Both the position numbers and the translations under genes were made by a program. DNA of 64,000 bases from Lycorma delicatula (Eukaryota; Arthropoda; Insecta; Hemiptera; Fulgoridae): the NCBI RefSeq assembly GCF_047948215.1, contig NC_134461.1, positions 85,742,245 through 85,806,244 of the forward strand. Reading direction: 5' to 3'. The notes beneath the pieces were generated by a model. It saw only the letters and a list, made by a program, of their open reading frames with translations. It was not told the origin of the DNA and ran no database searches. Below are positions 21,556 to 33,148 of this stretch, in pieces; the stretch's first letter is position 1, and every line of letters starts with the position of its first letter.

Positions 21556-22335
21556 TTAAACAAGTAATACAGCATTGATACAGCCATCATTTTCAGGATT
21601 ATTTGTAACCTGCGCATACTTTCCCCATACAACTTTACCGGCTTGTGTTACCAAACCCAGCTCACTGATGTTAACTTCAATAACTGTACCTTTTGTAATA
21701 ACACCGAGCTGTGTATACATTGCGGAACTAGGATTCTTTTTTACACCAATAATTGGGAGATAAAATGTTGCTTTTAATTCAGGATGCGTGACATGTGCTT
21801 TATTAAATCTAAGTGCCATTGGACGAATAAATCTTTCAAATTTTGGTGGTTTACGTGTAAATCCTTCACCGACATAACAAACTTTTGTCACCATTCTTTT
21901 CCAAGCTTTTCGTTTAGTTTTGCCACTACGAACTACTTTAAACACTTCTGCATCAGCTTGCGCTCTTACTTTGGGTATTGGTACATCCCATTTACCTGCC
22001 TTTTCTTTTCTTTTCTGTTTAATCATATTTGAAAGTACTTTAGCTCTAGACTGTACATTTCTGTCCAAGAGGTAAACAGGTAATGCGCCTTCTTTTGCTT
22101 CTTCATGTGTTTTTTTAACTTGTTTCTCTTCATGTGCTTTGATTTTCTTTTTCATTTGAACTTTTTCTAAACGTCTTTGCTTGTTGAATATTTTAGCTTT
22201 AAGACCTCTCAATTTTTTGGCCATTTCTGCTCGTTTATGAGGCTCACGAGCCTCTCTTTTTCTTTTACGCTCTTCATAATCTAATCGGCGACCATACAGC
22301 TTTTGGTGCCGCTCAATATATTCGTTCTGTGGCAT
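21556..22335 (-). CDS. NSA2: Ribosome biogenesis protein NSA2 (TINP1)
   Basis: The uninterrupted minus frame encodes 259 residues, against 260 in human NSA2. It starts at the conserved [20 protein letters not shown], continues with a lysine/arginine-rich coil (about residues 20-85), and then [19 protein letters not shown] and [20 protein letters not shown]. The C-terminal domain is S8e-like ([33 protein letters not shown]) and ends [18 protein letters not shown]2 is a nucleolar assembly factor of the pre-60S ribosome, needed for 27S rRNA processing. The frame stays open 16 codons upstream of this ATG, but those residues do not match the family and a splice acceptor (GTTTGTTACAG) precedes the ATG by one base. 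Full coding integrity argues against a retro-pseudogene. Confidence 0.96.
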   Translation of the reverse strand: MPQNEYIERHQKLYGRRLDYEERKRKREAREPHKRAEMAKKLRGLKAKIFNKQRRLEKVQMKKKIKAHEEKQVKKTHEEAKEGALPVYLLDRNVQSRAKVLSNMIKQKRKEKAGKWDVPIPKVRAQADAEVFKVVRSGKTKRKAWKRMVTKVCYVGEGFTRKPPKFERFIRPMALRFNKAHVTHPELKATFYLPIIGVKKNPSSAMYTQLGVITKGTVIEVNISELGLVTQAGKVVWGKYAQVTNNPENDGCINAVLLV

Positions 22336-22440
22336 TCTGTAACAAACCAAAAGTAGGAAAATAATAAAATTTATTCCAAACAAAAAATATAGGTATGTTT
22401 CTGAATGATTATATACTTACTTAATCATCTTAATGACAAT
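22336..22440 (-). other. Probable NSA2 5' intron and upstream exon end
   Basis: On the minus strand, GTAAGTATAT (22420-22411) is a strong donor and TTACAG (ending 22337) an acceptor, giving an 84-nt intron. The upstream exon contains ATG ATT AA, and after splicing the A at 22336 completes an in-frame AAA. An alternative start could therefore add three residues (MIK) to NSA2. The main start is kept at 22335 because it is conserved. Confidence 0.5.
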
Positions 22441-24741
22441 TGATTTTAGACCAATTTTTTTTTAACATAGGTAGAACTGATAAGTAAACAATGTGTGCCA
22501 CAAGTTCAGATTTTTTATTTGCATTTAAATAATTTGAAACGCACAGATATAATTTTACGTAAAGGAACATATTTAGATCTCAAGAATTAATTTAAAAATC
22601 TATATCTGTAAGATTTCCGTCAAGTGGCAAAATACACAAAAATTGGTTGTTCACTTCTAAGTTAAAAATTTATGTAGGCTTTTGTATTATTAGCACCTAA
22701 TATTATCTGTATACTGCATGGATTGAACCACACTCACAGAAAATAATAATCATGTAAGATATTTGCAATGTTTAAATCTTTAACAAAATTAGAACACTCA
22801 AATTAAGACAACCACAAACAAAACTTTATGACAGGAGGAGGCCAGCTTCTCTAATTTTATGTTAAAGGTGATATCAGCAATCAAAATATTGATACTGGGC
22901 AACAGATTCATCATAAGATATTCAATTACTAAAGGGTATAGTATGAAAACACAAACACCCATGCACCCCACTATACCTTAGGCAAGTATAGCTCACTATA
23001 GTACCATATATAGTACTATATTAGTACCTCACTATATTGAAGTTTCAAAATTCCAAATAGCCAGTCTGTGATTTTTGTTGAAATGTTATTTTTAAATATA
23101 ATTTAAGAGGGTGAAAAAACTTTGGAGTTGTAACTGTAATGATAGACTTGAAACTTGTGCAAGATGTTTCCCTAAATACTTTACTCTCATTTCAGTAATA
23201 TTATCCAGAGAGCTCACCACTAGATCTTGCTGCCATTTAATTTTATTAAAAAATAATCGACTTACTTCATCATCAGAACTTGAACATTTAAATTGAAAAA
23301 TGGAGAAATCACCATAAAATCAATATCATATCTGATAACTTTAAATTATTTTAATGATTTAATGTGTTGTTTGCTTAAGTCTGAGATTGATAGCGACATT
23401 TACTGTACATAATTTTCAAATTGTAGGACAGAAAATGTATTACAACATTTTAAAAGATGCATACAACTTTGGAATAAAGTAGTAAACAAACTGGAAATTG
23501 AATTTGCTACAATTTTTTCATCAATGAGAAATTGAAGCTGTATCTTGAAAACTTATTTTTGGATGATTTCAAGATTTTTCATCACAAATGTTTTCACTGA
23601 ACTGTTATTTAAACAAAATAAATCCAAAATTTATTTTGTAAAAAATTACTTAAAATAATGTAATAAATTAAAAATAAACAAAAGAATAATTAAGGTATCT
23701 TTTGCAAGGTATTTGTCTAGTCACCAAACTAAAAGTCAAAAATAAAATGTGCAAAATTTCTCCCACTTCCTCAGAAAATTTTAACATGATAATTGCTCTC
23801 ATATGTAGTGATGCCTACTAACTCAACTTTGAAAAAAAGAACAGGTTCATTCAATCTATTTAGTGAAAAGCACAGACATTCATACATGCAGACATCTATC
23901 TAGAAAATGTAGGTGTTTTTTTTTTTAGTTTTAATAAACTCCTTAGGGTGTTAACCATTGACATTTCCAAATTAATGGAAGGGTCTTTTTATATGGATCA
24001 CCATACTTTCCTTTAATTACAGCTGCATGCACTCATATAACCAGGAAATTAATACATAACTGTTTATCTTTTTTTTAATTTGACAGGAATTTACACATCA
24101 TTCTGATAAAATCTTCTTTTGTTGTCAATCCTAGGATTGGTTTGTGGGTGATCTCTTTAAATCACGACTCTGTAAATTACTATGCAGTAAAAATAAAAAT
24201 ATATATGTTGTATTATGAATATTGATGTAAGCCCACATCTAAATGTTAATAATTATATTTTTTTTATACCTAAAGTATATTAATATAATATAATGAACAA
24301 TATTGTCTCATTAAGCTAAAAGAAATAATTTTTTTTTTAAATATAATATATAATGCATGTTCAGTTATTCACATTTTTGTTCAATCTAAACTTATACCAT
24401 TTAAAACTTTCTTGTTAAAATATAGGTATAAAATTGTATCTCACAAAATAAATAAGTAAATAAATTGTTTAAGAAACTAATAAAAAAATGATATTCCAAG
24501 ATAAGAGAAAAAATATACAATTCGTTTTATTATTTTTCTATAATGTTTCTTTTTTGGGGTGGAAAAAATAAAAAATAATCACAGCCTCGGTGTAGTACCT
24601 AAGTTATGGTAAAATATGTGCAATAAGTCATCAATTATACAAGATTATTATTTACACAATTTGCATCACGATAATTCTGGCCATTGGATACACCTTCTCA
24701 GTACGAAGTATCCCCACGAACAGCATATATTATTTTAAAGA
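22441..24741. other. Intergenic AT-rich DNA
   Basis: No gene or clear transposon. A loose cluster of TATAGTAC-like repeats occurs at 22970-23035. The NSA2 promoter should lie just above 22440, but no core element is convincing. Confidence 0.4.
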
Positions 24742-24799
24742 AATCCTAAATCTATACGATTTAGGATTAAATCGGTTTTATGATTTACTCATAAAACCG
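24742..24799. repeat. Twin perfect hairpins, 11-bp arms and 5-nt loops
   Basis: Hairpin 1: AATCCTAAATC (24742-24752), loop TATAC, GATTTAGGATT (24758-24768). Hairpin 2: CGGTTTTATGA (24773-24783), loop TTTAC, TCATAAAACCG (24789-24799). Both have identical geometry and are four bases apart. Confidence 0.9.
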
Positions 24800-25467
24800 T
24801 ACTTGATAACCAAGTTGATTTGACTATGAGCATTATCAGTATTGTTATTATTATATTACATTATCATTATTAATTTATGATTATTATTCATTGTATAATT
24901 GTATAAATAATTGATATTAAATGCAAAATAAATGTTTTATGTGTTCAATTATATACCTGATTAAACTATGTTTTTTATACCTTAAGATATTATATTAGGT
25001 TATATTATTTGTATAATTTATTTTCATATTGTCAACTATTATAAAATTTATGTAACTTATTGTAAAATAATTTAATTATTATTAAAAAAAACTTTTTTTT
25101 TGACAGACAATATATATTAAGATTCATTTTTTTTTCATTTAGTTAATGTAAATAAACAACTGTCATGTTATGTTATCTTATTAAACCAGCTGATGTTACA
25201 TATTATTCTATTTAACTTAAATGCATTATTCATTTTTACTTTCGTTACTAATCTATACATATAAACATGTATAGCTACACAAACTTCTAAATTATGTAAT
25301 ATTAATATAATTTTAAACTTAACTAACCTCAATTAATATGAAATAATATAAAAGTAAATGTAATAAAGTTAATAAGGAGACATAACACTTAAGTGAATAA
25401 AATGTATTTAATGAACATTTGAATTACCGGCAATTATTAATGTAACTTAACATAAGTTAGATACTGT
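24800..25467. other. Intergenic AT-rich DNA
   Basis: Mostly TTATTAT-type low-complexity sequence. Nothing supportable was seen. Confidence 0.4.
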
Positions 25468-25640
25468 ACAGAGCCGGCCTCTATGGCACTAGCATCTCGG
25501 CCTTTCATCCAGAGTTCCTGGATTCGAATCCCGGTCAGGCATGTCATTTTCACACTACTTGTCATTCATCTTACCCTCTGAACGGTGGTGCCCGGAGGAA
25601 GGAAAAAACAGAGACTGTGATTATCATACATTATTTTCGG
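25468..25640 (+). mobile_element. tRNA-derived SINE, family B
   Basis: The head AGAGCCGGCCTCTATGGCAC and the B-box-like GGATTCGAATCCCGG (25510-25530) are tRNA-like. They are followed by a non-tRNA body (CTCTGAACGGTGGTGCCCGG) and an A-rich end. The family differs from the SINE at 36637-36932. A related tRNA-like head is seen at about 62120-62200. Confidence 0.6.
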
Positions 25641-26099
25641 TCTATAATTTTTTTTGGATCATTGTACCACACGTAAGAGAAAAGAATATTCCTAAGACTT
25701 ATTTCATTAAAATTTGTCTAACTCTTTGCTATTTTTCCCAGTAAAAAATTAGGAAAGTGAATTGAGACATGAAAAAAATATGAAATTTATAAATTAAGAG
25801 AAGAAAAATGGTAATCCCTACTAACAAAGAGGCAGATCTTTGTTCAAATTTTCAGAAAATATTTAGAAATAACCCTGATTAATTTTTAATATAACTCTAC
25901 AATTTAAAAAAAAAATTTGTCCTACACAAAAAAATTGATTAATACTCTAAGTTTGATTTACAACCACTTTTGCCCTCAAAATTCTTCTTCATTACAATAT
26001 TTTTCGCAGGAAGAAAAAACTCATTTAACACAGGCAATATCATGAGAGTAATTTTAAGACAAGGCCTGATTTTAAATCAAAGTTACAAAATGTAAGAAT
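25641..26099. other. Intergenic, no recognised feature
   Basis: AT-rich DNA without supported genes. Confidence 0.4.
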
Positions 26100-27100
26100 A
26101 ATAAAAACATTCTACATTCAGAACAAACTGGGAGACTGACAGGCAAAAAACCAATTACTTATTTTTTCTCTTCTTGTTATTCCCATTATGTCTCTTACAA
26201 ATTTCATTTCCCCTGACTATAGACAACTCCCAATCCTTTTCTGTCACTATCTATATTTCATATAAAAATGTAATTGTAGGGTCATAATATAATTTATAGA
26301 TTAACTTCACCTTCCATGGTACATTTCTATCCCAAACCAACTGTTTAATAGTTTTGTAGAAGTCTCCTCCTTTCTGCAATCAGGTGGTTATCTCACTTTC
26401 TATTCTCCATCTGCTTTCAGACTAGAACCCAAACACTTAAAATTGTCAGCAACATTTAGCAATCTTCTCTTCAACACATACCTCTCCAGTTTCTTTTCCT
26501 TGCCACTAACAGAATGTCTGTTTTTACTAATCTTTAACCCATGCATTTTCAACTCTTGTCCCACTCCTCAATTTTCATTGATTCCCTATATAACCATAAC
26601 ATCTAATAAAATCACTGTTCAATGTCTTCATCCAATCTCTGATTAACTATTTTCATTAATGTATTAATTAATATGGAAGAGAAAACATTTTCTTGTTTCA
26701 ATTCATTCTTCACATCAAATTAGTCAGTATTTCCTCTGTTTCTGAATCCAGCATATCTCTTGCAATTTATATACTCCTCTTCCAACCTACTTCTGCCAGA
26801 CTCTCCTATATGGCCTCTTTTTCATTAAATCATAACCTTCTCATTGATAAATCAGATTAGTTTGTTACCATATCTTTACATCCTTTCATGTGGCATAGAT
26901 TAAGTTGACTGACTGCCACATTATTTCTCACTCAAATTTCTATTTATACTTTCATTAATTCTTTTAAATTAATTTGTTCAAAAACTTTTTCCATCTGGAC
27001 ATCAAAATTATCCACAGATAATTTTTGCATTAGTGCATATTTACTTCTTTATAAGTGGAACAATCTCAGTTATCAATCACACCATTTCTAAAGAGGCAAT
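26100..27100 (-). mobile_element. Old non-LTR reverse transcriptase relic
   Basis: Minus-strand frames give scattered LINE blocks. FDVQMEKVFEQINLKELM near 27010 is the AFD-type first catalytic region, and a degraded middle follows. NVADNFKCLGSSLKADGE (about 26400-26450) is the FKYLGS block after the polymerase domain, continuing as AERRRLLQNY. Many stops and frameshifts. It is much older than the two RTE-like copies at 4457 and 47082 and its clade is unclear. Confidence 0.5.
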
Positions 27101-27416
27101 AAGAATTTAAATGAGATACAATTGCAATGTTGAAGCAAAAAAAGTGAAGGGAATTTTTATATTGTCAGATTCTTAATAAAAATCAAGAAAGCTTTAAATT
27201 TTTTTATTTATTAATTTTTTTTTGTCACTACAAATATTAAGGGACTTGTGCCACATTTAGAATTAAAGGCAAAGAAAATATGAACTAGAGACTGTTGAAG
27301 ATGAAACAAACCAGAATACAAAACTATCTGTAATAAAAGAAGGTCACAATACTTTTCTGGATAAAAGTAATGGTTAAAAAGCAGTTTGTCAAAGATTTCT
27401 CCTGAACTGATTAAAT

Positions 27417-28640
27417 TTGAGAGAAAATTCATTTAAGTGTTGGGTTAAGATGTCTCAAGTTCCAAAGGAAAGTAAAGAAAATAAAGGTTATGGTACAAAA
27501 AACCCAATTAATATTCCTCTTATGAACAGTAAAAATAGTTTATCTGAAAACATTCTGAAAGAAAGGCTGAATAGTATACAAATAGTGACAACTTACTACT
27601 GCGAAAATAATCAAGGGGCTATGAAGTGAATTTATTTTTCTATCAGTAATGCATATGCTTAGAGTCTTCTGAGAATAGTGGAAGAGAAAAAAAAACAAAC
27701 CATGAAAAAATGTTTAAAAGTTTTTTATAAAAGGAAACGATAGCTACTTTTACCAGAAAAAGATCAATGCAATATTTGGGAAAATTTAAAACTTGGGTCT
27801 ACAGGGATTAGCTCTACAATATATCTGCAAAGTATTATGATCTGTCCATCAATGTATTATAACAAAAATTACAAGTCCACAACTTTACAATATATAAAAC
27901 TTAAAAAAATATTAAAATTTGCATGTGTGGAATGAAGGTAATGGCAGTGTATTGTGCAACAAAGTCATCCCATGTGTAGTAGATTATATTAAACAATAAT
28001 TTTAAATTTTGTTTTGACATCAGATGAATCAAAACAGGATAAATCCTTGGCAAGTGCCTTATGTGATCTTTCTATAAAGTCATTCTGTTACAGTGAACAA
28101 TTGTTTTTACTGAAAGGACACATGATGATGGTAGCAGACAGTGTTGAAAGTATTTTTGAACTTTTTTTCAAGCTTCCAATCAATGTATCACCTGATTACA
28201 ATGCACGATTGTATATGACCATCACCCACACATAAACCCATTAAATCAACAATACAGCAAAATCTGTACACTGTAAATATAGTTGATCATAAGTACTTTA
28301 ATTAATATGATGGGCAAAATCTTACTTTATATCGATCAGACAAAGAAGAAAATCAGATGACTTAACTGTTTATGACATGTTCAAACTAAAGGAACTCAGA
28401 TAGTAATGCATATTACAAAGATAATTTTAAAGATGAATGGAATATAATCCACAACAAAAACCTAACCTTAAGACAACACAAAATATTAAAAGGTTTTATT
28501 TGAGTTCACCAGTTCAGAGTTCATCAGTATAAGTAAGAAAAGGATCACCATTCACTTTACAACAATCTTAGTTGGGAGTCTAATGAAACATGTAAGATGA
28601 AAAGTTGTATGGAATAAGGGAATTATTAAATTTAATAATG
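27417..28640 (+). mobile_element. Decayed transposase-like relic (GHT-MEADS-type block)
   Basis: The + frame at 28014-28235 reads KSLASALCDLSIKSFCYSEQ, then FLLKGHMMMVADSVESIFE and LPINVSPDY. This resembles a block common in insect transposase-like proteins, in which a G-H-T-x-M-E-x-D-S-V-H motif follows a QNK-like strand. An upstream open piece (27417-27629, ILKERLNSIQIVTTYYCE) may be the N-terminal side. Stops separate the parts. The resemblance is from memory of family patterns; it could also be a decayed host paralogue. Confidence 0.35.
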
Positions 28641-30301
28641 TTTAATCAATGTAAGATGGAAATTGTGTTTAAAAAAAATAATTTGATTTTCTTATTTAAT
28701 ATCTTTTTTCCTAATTTTTAATTTTTTCAAAATTTTTTTAATGTTTATTGTATGTTTGTATGCATTGTTTTAAATAAATTAAAAATAGTATTAAGATATG
28801 AATTAATTATACTCAGCAATACCTGCTACATGATGTTCAGAATAAGAGCAAATTTAACAATGTGACAAAAAAAATGAATTTACAAGCCAAATTATTTACA
28901 TAATATATATTTACATATTATATATTTACAAATTTATTTCTTAAGAAGTTAGAAGTAAAAAACATATTTAAAATGTTTACAGTCCCATAAAATCACACTT
29001 CAAAACATGTATATTGTACTATTAGTTATTAACATTGTTAATTGTTTTTGTTTCTATAAAATTTTTTTTAATAGGTTTCACCTACCAAGCAACAATACAC
29101 ACAGCCAATGAAAATGGTTCATTTTTGAGATTACTAACAATACAATCTCAAGTAACTATAAATCTATAAACTTGCTATGCAAGTTATTTTTGTTCGTCTA
29201 AGAAATAGTGTGAAATACATTTAGTGTAAAACTTATTTCTTAAGATTACTGCTGTCCAAATGTATACTTCTTACTTAAAGTATGAAGTAAATTAATCATA
29301 AACACAAAAAAAAAACTTTGGCTGAAAATTGTGATTATGTAATAGATAATTTAATAGTAGTTTACTTACTGTATTTGTTGAAATTTATGCTACTTTTAAA
29401 ATTATTATAGTTTTTAAAATACCTTAATTCTAGAACAAACTAATTTATGGTTTTAAATTCCCAACTATACAAAACTTGTTCCTCTTTAATTGGAAACATA
29501 TCAAAGTTTAATGTATCAATGGTTTCATATTAAAAAGATTAACTATGTTACATGTAGTTTCTGAAATAAAATATTGCTTCTATTTCCAGCTAGTACATCT
29601 TTTCAAGCATTATAAACAGTGTCTTTTGAGCATTATAACTCAAACACTGGAACTATAAACTGGTAATTATGCATGTACATTTTTTCTATTTAGGCATTTA
29701 CTTTTATTCCATTAATTTAACTGATGAAAACTTACTGCTAGTTTGTAAATGAAATATATATCAGCATTATGCAATTACAACATTAAAAAACAGCATCTTT
29801 ATCAATCGGTGGCAAGATAATTCTACTTCAATTTTTCTGAGCAGTTAATCATATTCATGTACAATAGTAGAAACAACACTAAAAACAGTCAAAAAATTAA
29901 TAACATAAACGAAAGAGAGGAATATGAATAAAACATAACCTCAAATAAATACAAAAAATCTAGAATAGAAATTTTGAGGTAGGAAATATTAATAAATGTA
30001 ATGTTCCAGGGAAGGAACTTGAAATTAGTTAGTTAATTAAAACAAAACTCTCAGCGAGGTTTATTTCGTAATGCAACTGATAAATGTGCCAACCCATTCC
30101 TAACAGACTTATAAAACAATTTATTTATAATAAAATACTTTAATCTCAATATAAAGTTGCAAAGAAGAACATAATACTTTATATTATAAATAAAATTTCA
30201 ATATGAATTAGTAAGTAACATACCTGATGAATACACAACCTTAAATGATTACAGGTGAAATTTAACCTTCCACTGTAAACCTCGCTGAACTAAGAATGAA
30301 T
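28641..30301. other. Intergenic or 3' UTR, AT-rich
   Basis: No coding similarity. Part of this may be the 3' UTR of the small gene on the minus strand (30302-30451); a donor-like GTATGTTAC at about 30223-30215 (minus) is present, but its use is unknown. Confidence 0.35.
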
Positions 30302-30451
30302 TTAAAAAATCCGATCTTGTTCTTGCTTTAGAACAACGGCTCCACGAGTAGTATAACCACTGAGTATAACAGCACGTGTTACTTGATCCTTTGATTTTTG
30401 TAACTTGTGCGAGTAATTAACGGCCAGCACCAGAAGTATGATACAACTTCC
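30302..30451 (-). CDS. Candidate terminal exon of a small gene
   Basis: Following the acceptor AATTTACAG (ending 30452 on the minus strand), an open frame of 49 codons plus TAA encodes a hydrophobic start (GSCIILLVLAVNYS) and a basic/polar tail (HKLQKSKDQVTRAVILSGYT, ending EQDRIF). Base composition is clearly more GC-rich and codon-like than the flanks. It joins in phase 0 to an ATG directly followed by a GTGAGT donor at 31600-31602. Together they would make a 50-residue single-pass membrane or signal-anchored peptide. I do not recognise the family. Alternatively it is the last exon of a longer gene whose other exons lie upstream. Confidence 0.4.
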   Translation of the reverse strand, partial: GSCIILLVLAVNYSHKLQKSKDQVTRAVILSGYTTRGAVVLKQEQDRIF

Positions 30452-31164
30452 CTGTAAATTAATAATTTAATAAAAATTAATCTGTTCCTTTCAAATAACG
30501 TGTAAATTAATAGGACAGATGTACGTGCTAAAATTTTTGAAATATTTAAACTTGTATCGATTATACTACATTTACATCAATCGTAAAAAAAACATATTTC
30601 TTAATCCTCTATTAATTAATTAACCGAATAAAAATATTTTACAAAGATCGAAGAATGTGTTCTTCAACAGTTGTTTTTACTACAATGGTCGTAATGATGA
30701 ACATATATTCAGCTTATCAAATATTACTACCCTTTATTTATTTTTTTTTTGTATTGCATATATTGTATTATTTAGTATTTTTTTTTATTTAGTGTATTCA
30801 TGTATTTATTTTAGCATTATTTATGAGTTTTTATTTTAAATAGTTATATGAAGTTTAGCCACGTCTATTTTTTTTAATTTCATAATTAATTTTACACATT
30901 CCTGACGTGATCTATATAATTTGTTGTTAAATACACCAACAGATTACCAATAAATATATCTTTTTATTCAAAAAGATATATTTATGGTAACAAAGGTTAC
31001 GTTGAGGAATGGATTATAAACTAATGAAATTTTGTAATCTAGATCAACGCCTAATTATGAATAACAGCAATTAAGTACCATTTCTAGACGTCAACGTTTT
31101 TCAATCGTTACATCCTCTTGTGGAAGTTATACTTAATATTATTTATTACTCGATATTTGGATCC

Positions 31165-31440
31165 TATTTTTAGCTTCCGGGAATCACTGTCAGGAATTAT
31201 TTCAGAGGATGATATCTATGATTGTAAGTGAAGTTGTAGTTTTGTACAGGCTCAGGTCGACCATTTCTGAGATGTGTGGTTAATTGAAACCCAACAACCG
31301 AAGAACACCGGTGTCCACGATCTAGTATTCAAATCCGTATACAAGTAACTGCCTTTGCTAGGATTTGAACGTTGGAACTTTCGACTTCGAAATAAGCGAT
31401 TTGGGAAGACTCGTTCACCACTAGACCAACCCGGTGGGTT
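31165..31440 (-). mobile_element. tRNA-derived SINE, family A
   Basis: A minus-strand copy sharing the AACCCACCGGGTTGGTCTAG head (ending at 31440), a GATTTGAACG region standing at the B box, the CGTGGACACCGGTGTTCTTC block and the CCGGAAGCTAAAAATAGGAT-like tail. It lies inside the proposed intron of the small gene. Confidence 0.8.
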
Positions 31441-31599
31441 GATGTATGCATTCTAGATTACATTAATACTAAACGTGCTAAAGCTTTTGTTGTTGAACTG
31501 ACATGAAAGGAAATAAAAATAAATTAAGTGAACAACGTGGAACGAACTATAATATAAGGCAGTTAACATTTTCAAGTACCTAACCAACATGTTACTCAC

Positions 31600-31602
31600 C
31601 AT
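31600..31602 (-). CDS. Candidate start-codon exon of the small gene
   Basis: The ATG at 31602-31600 (minus) is followed at once by the strong donor GTGAGT. It sits in a locally GC-richer stretch (CAATAGCGTTTGGTAGGGGG) resembling a promoter or leader. Splicing to 30451 would be phase 0 with an intron of 1148 bp. An unspliced frame from the same ATG also stays open for about 50 codons, so the model is tentative. Confidence 0.3.
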
Positions 31603-33048
31603 AACGAATATATTACCCCCTACCAAACGCTATTGCTGTTGAAACGTACACATAGCAGCACAACTATCAATCAAATTTTTGCATGCGCTTGAATGAACCA
31701 AATATTTAGTTAAAATGTGTATGAGTAATTTGACTACTTAAAATTATATTTTTTACAAATTCTAAGTAATTCAGACACTGTACCAGTTGAAAGAACAAAT
31801 ATAATTTTAGATACCAATATTTAAAATGCGTTAGCTACTGATATAGTAATGATTGAAATTTTAGAAACATGCTCATCTGTATCCTATCATTCAACCACTG
31901 TATCATCTTAACCCCTAACTTGGCTTTCTTGCAATCTCTATAGAGTGATCACTTACCTTGATATAACATACAGATTACCTGAAATGCATCTGATAGGACC
32001 ATACTTTTCAGAAGGAAGTTTAATAGCATTTCATTTCTTAACACACTTGAAAACTATTTTATTCCTCAGCTTTAATAGATTGGTATAGATTTAACTACCA
32101 TTTTACAGTGAGCTGGAGCTCCGGTTCATTGTGATCTCAATTAAAAAAATCAAGGAACTTTTTAAAAGAACATTTTGAAGGGTGGTGGATTGTCAGAAGC
32201 TTTGAAGTTTAGTGAACAACTAGAACCCAGACTTAAAATTCTGTGACAATTTGCTTTGGGCATAGTCGAAGAAAAAATCTCCCATTTGTGACTAAGAAAT
32301 ATTGAGCTGAAAAATGCATTAGAAACTATTTTTTAAATGTTTATTCTTCAACATGGAAGAGACTGTCCATTACATTGGAAACTAATAAAGCAGCACATGG
32401 ACAATGGAGAAGCATACATTGATATAGTTTAAAGTAAGCTTTATGCAAAAAAAAAAATACATAATGAACAATTCATTTTTATTTCTTTTAATGGAAACAG
32501 ACTTTGGGGTCTCTCTTTAGATATGACACAAATCAGACTTTCGGGTCTCTCTTTAGATATGACACAAATTCCATAATTGTACTATAGACTAGACACCTCC
32601 CACTGAGCCCCAACAAAGAACAACTGGCTTCTAGAGCACAGAGCCACAAATGCAGTTAGGGCAATGGATTGTAATTCCATATTAACCTCCAAAGAAGAAG
32701 ATATGAAAGGTAAGGAAAGAGGACAGTGACTTTGCACATGAAATGTATCTGAATAGGATACTACACTTTCTTTCCCATGCCCAGGATGTTAATTTACAAC
32801 ATCGAAGACAACAGAAAACTACTTCTCACTTTCCTTAGTAAGCCTTGCATGAGTATAATTTTATTCTTTGGAATTGTTTCATGATTTTTGTGACTGGTGT
32901 CAGAAATACTTATAACCATTAAATACAACGTATCCATACATTACAAAAGGCTAATAAACTGCACTGTTCAATGACTTGTCCCAATGTGGATTACTTTAGA
33001 GGACGAATGAGAATGATATGCATGAGTATAAATGAAGTGTACCATCTA
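31603..33048. other. Intergenic with a 36-bp tandem duplication
   Basis: The only clear structure is a direct duplication of 36 bp (32498-32533 and 32534-32569) beginning CAGACTTTGGGGTCTCTCTT, with one difference between copies. No gene was recognised. Confidence 0.6.
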
Positions 33049-33148
33049 AGGTTGGCCATTTCTGTGATGGTTAATTGAATCCCAACCACCAAAAACACCA
33101 GTAACCATGATCTAGTATTCAAATCCATATAAAAGTAACTGCCTTATG
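33049..33148 (-). mobile_element. Truncated SINE, family A
   Basis: A middle fragment of the same SINE (ATGGTTAATTGAATCCCAAC, ATGATCTAGTATTCAAATCC) without head or tail. Confidence 0.7.

Noticed and set aside
21784..22032. 82-codon plus-strand frame
   Set aside because: Antisense shadow of NSA2.
25468..25540. True tRNA gene
   Set aside because: A B-box-like motif is present, but the region does not fold as a complete cloverleaf by eye and continues into a non-tRNA body, so it is called a SINE.
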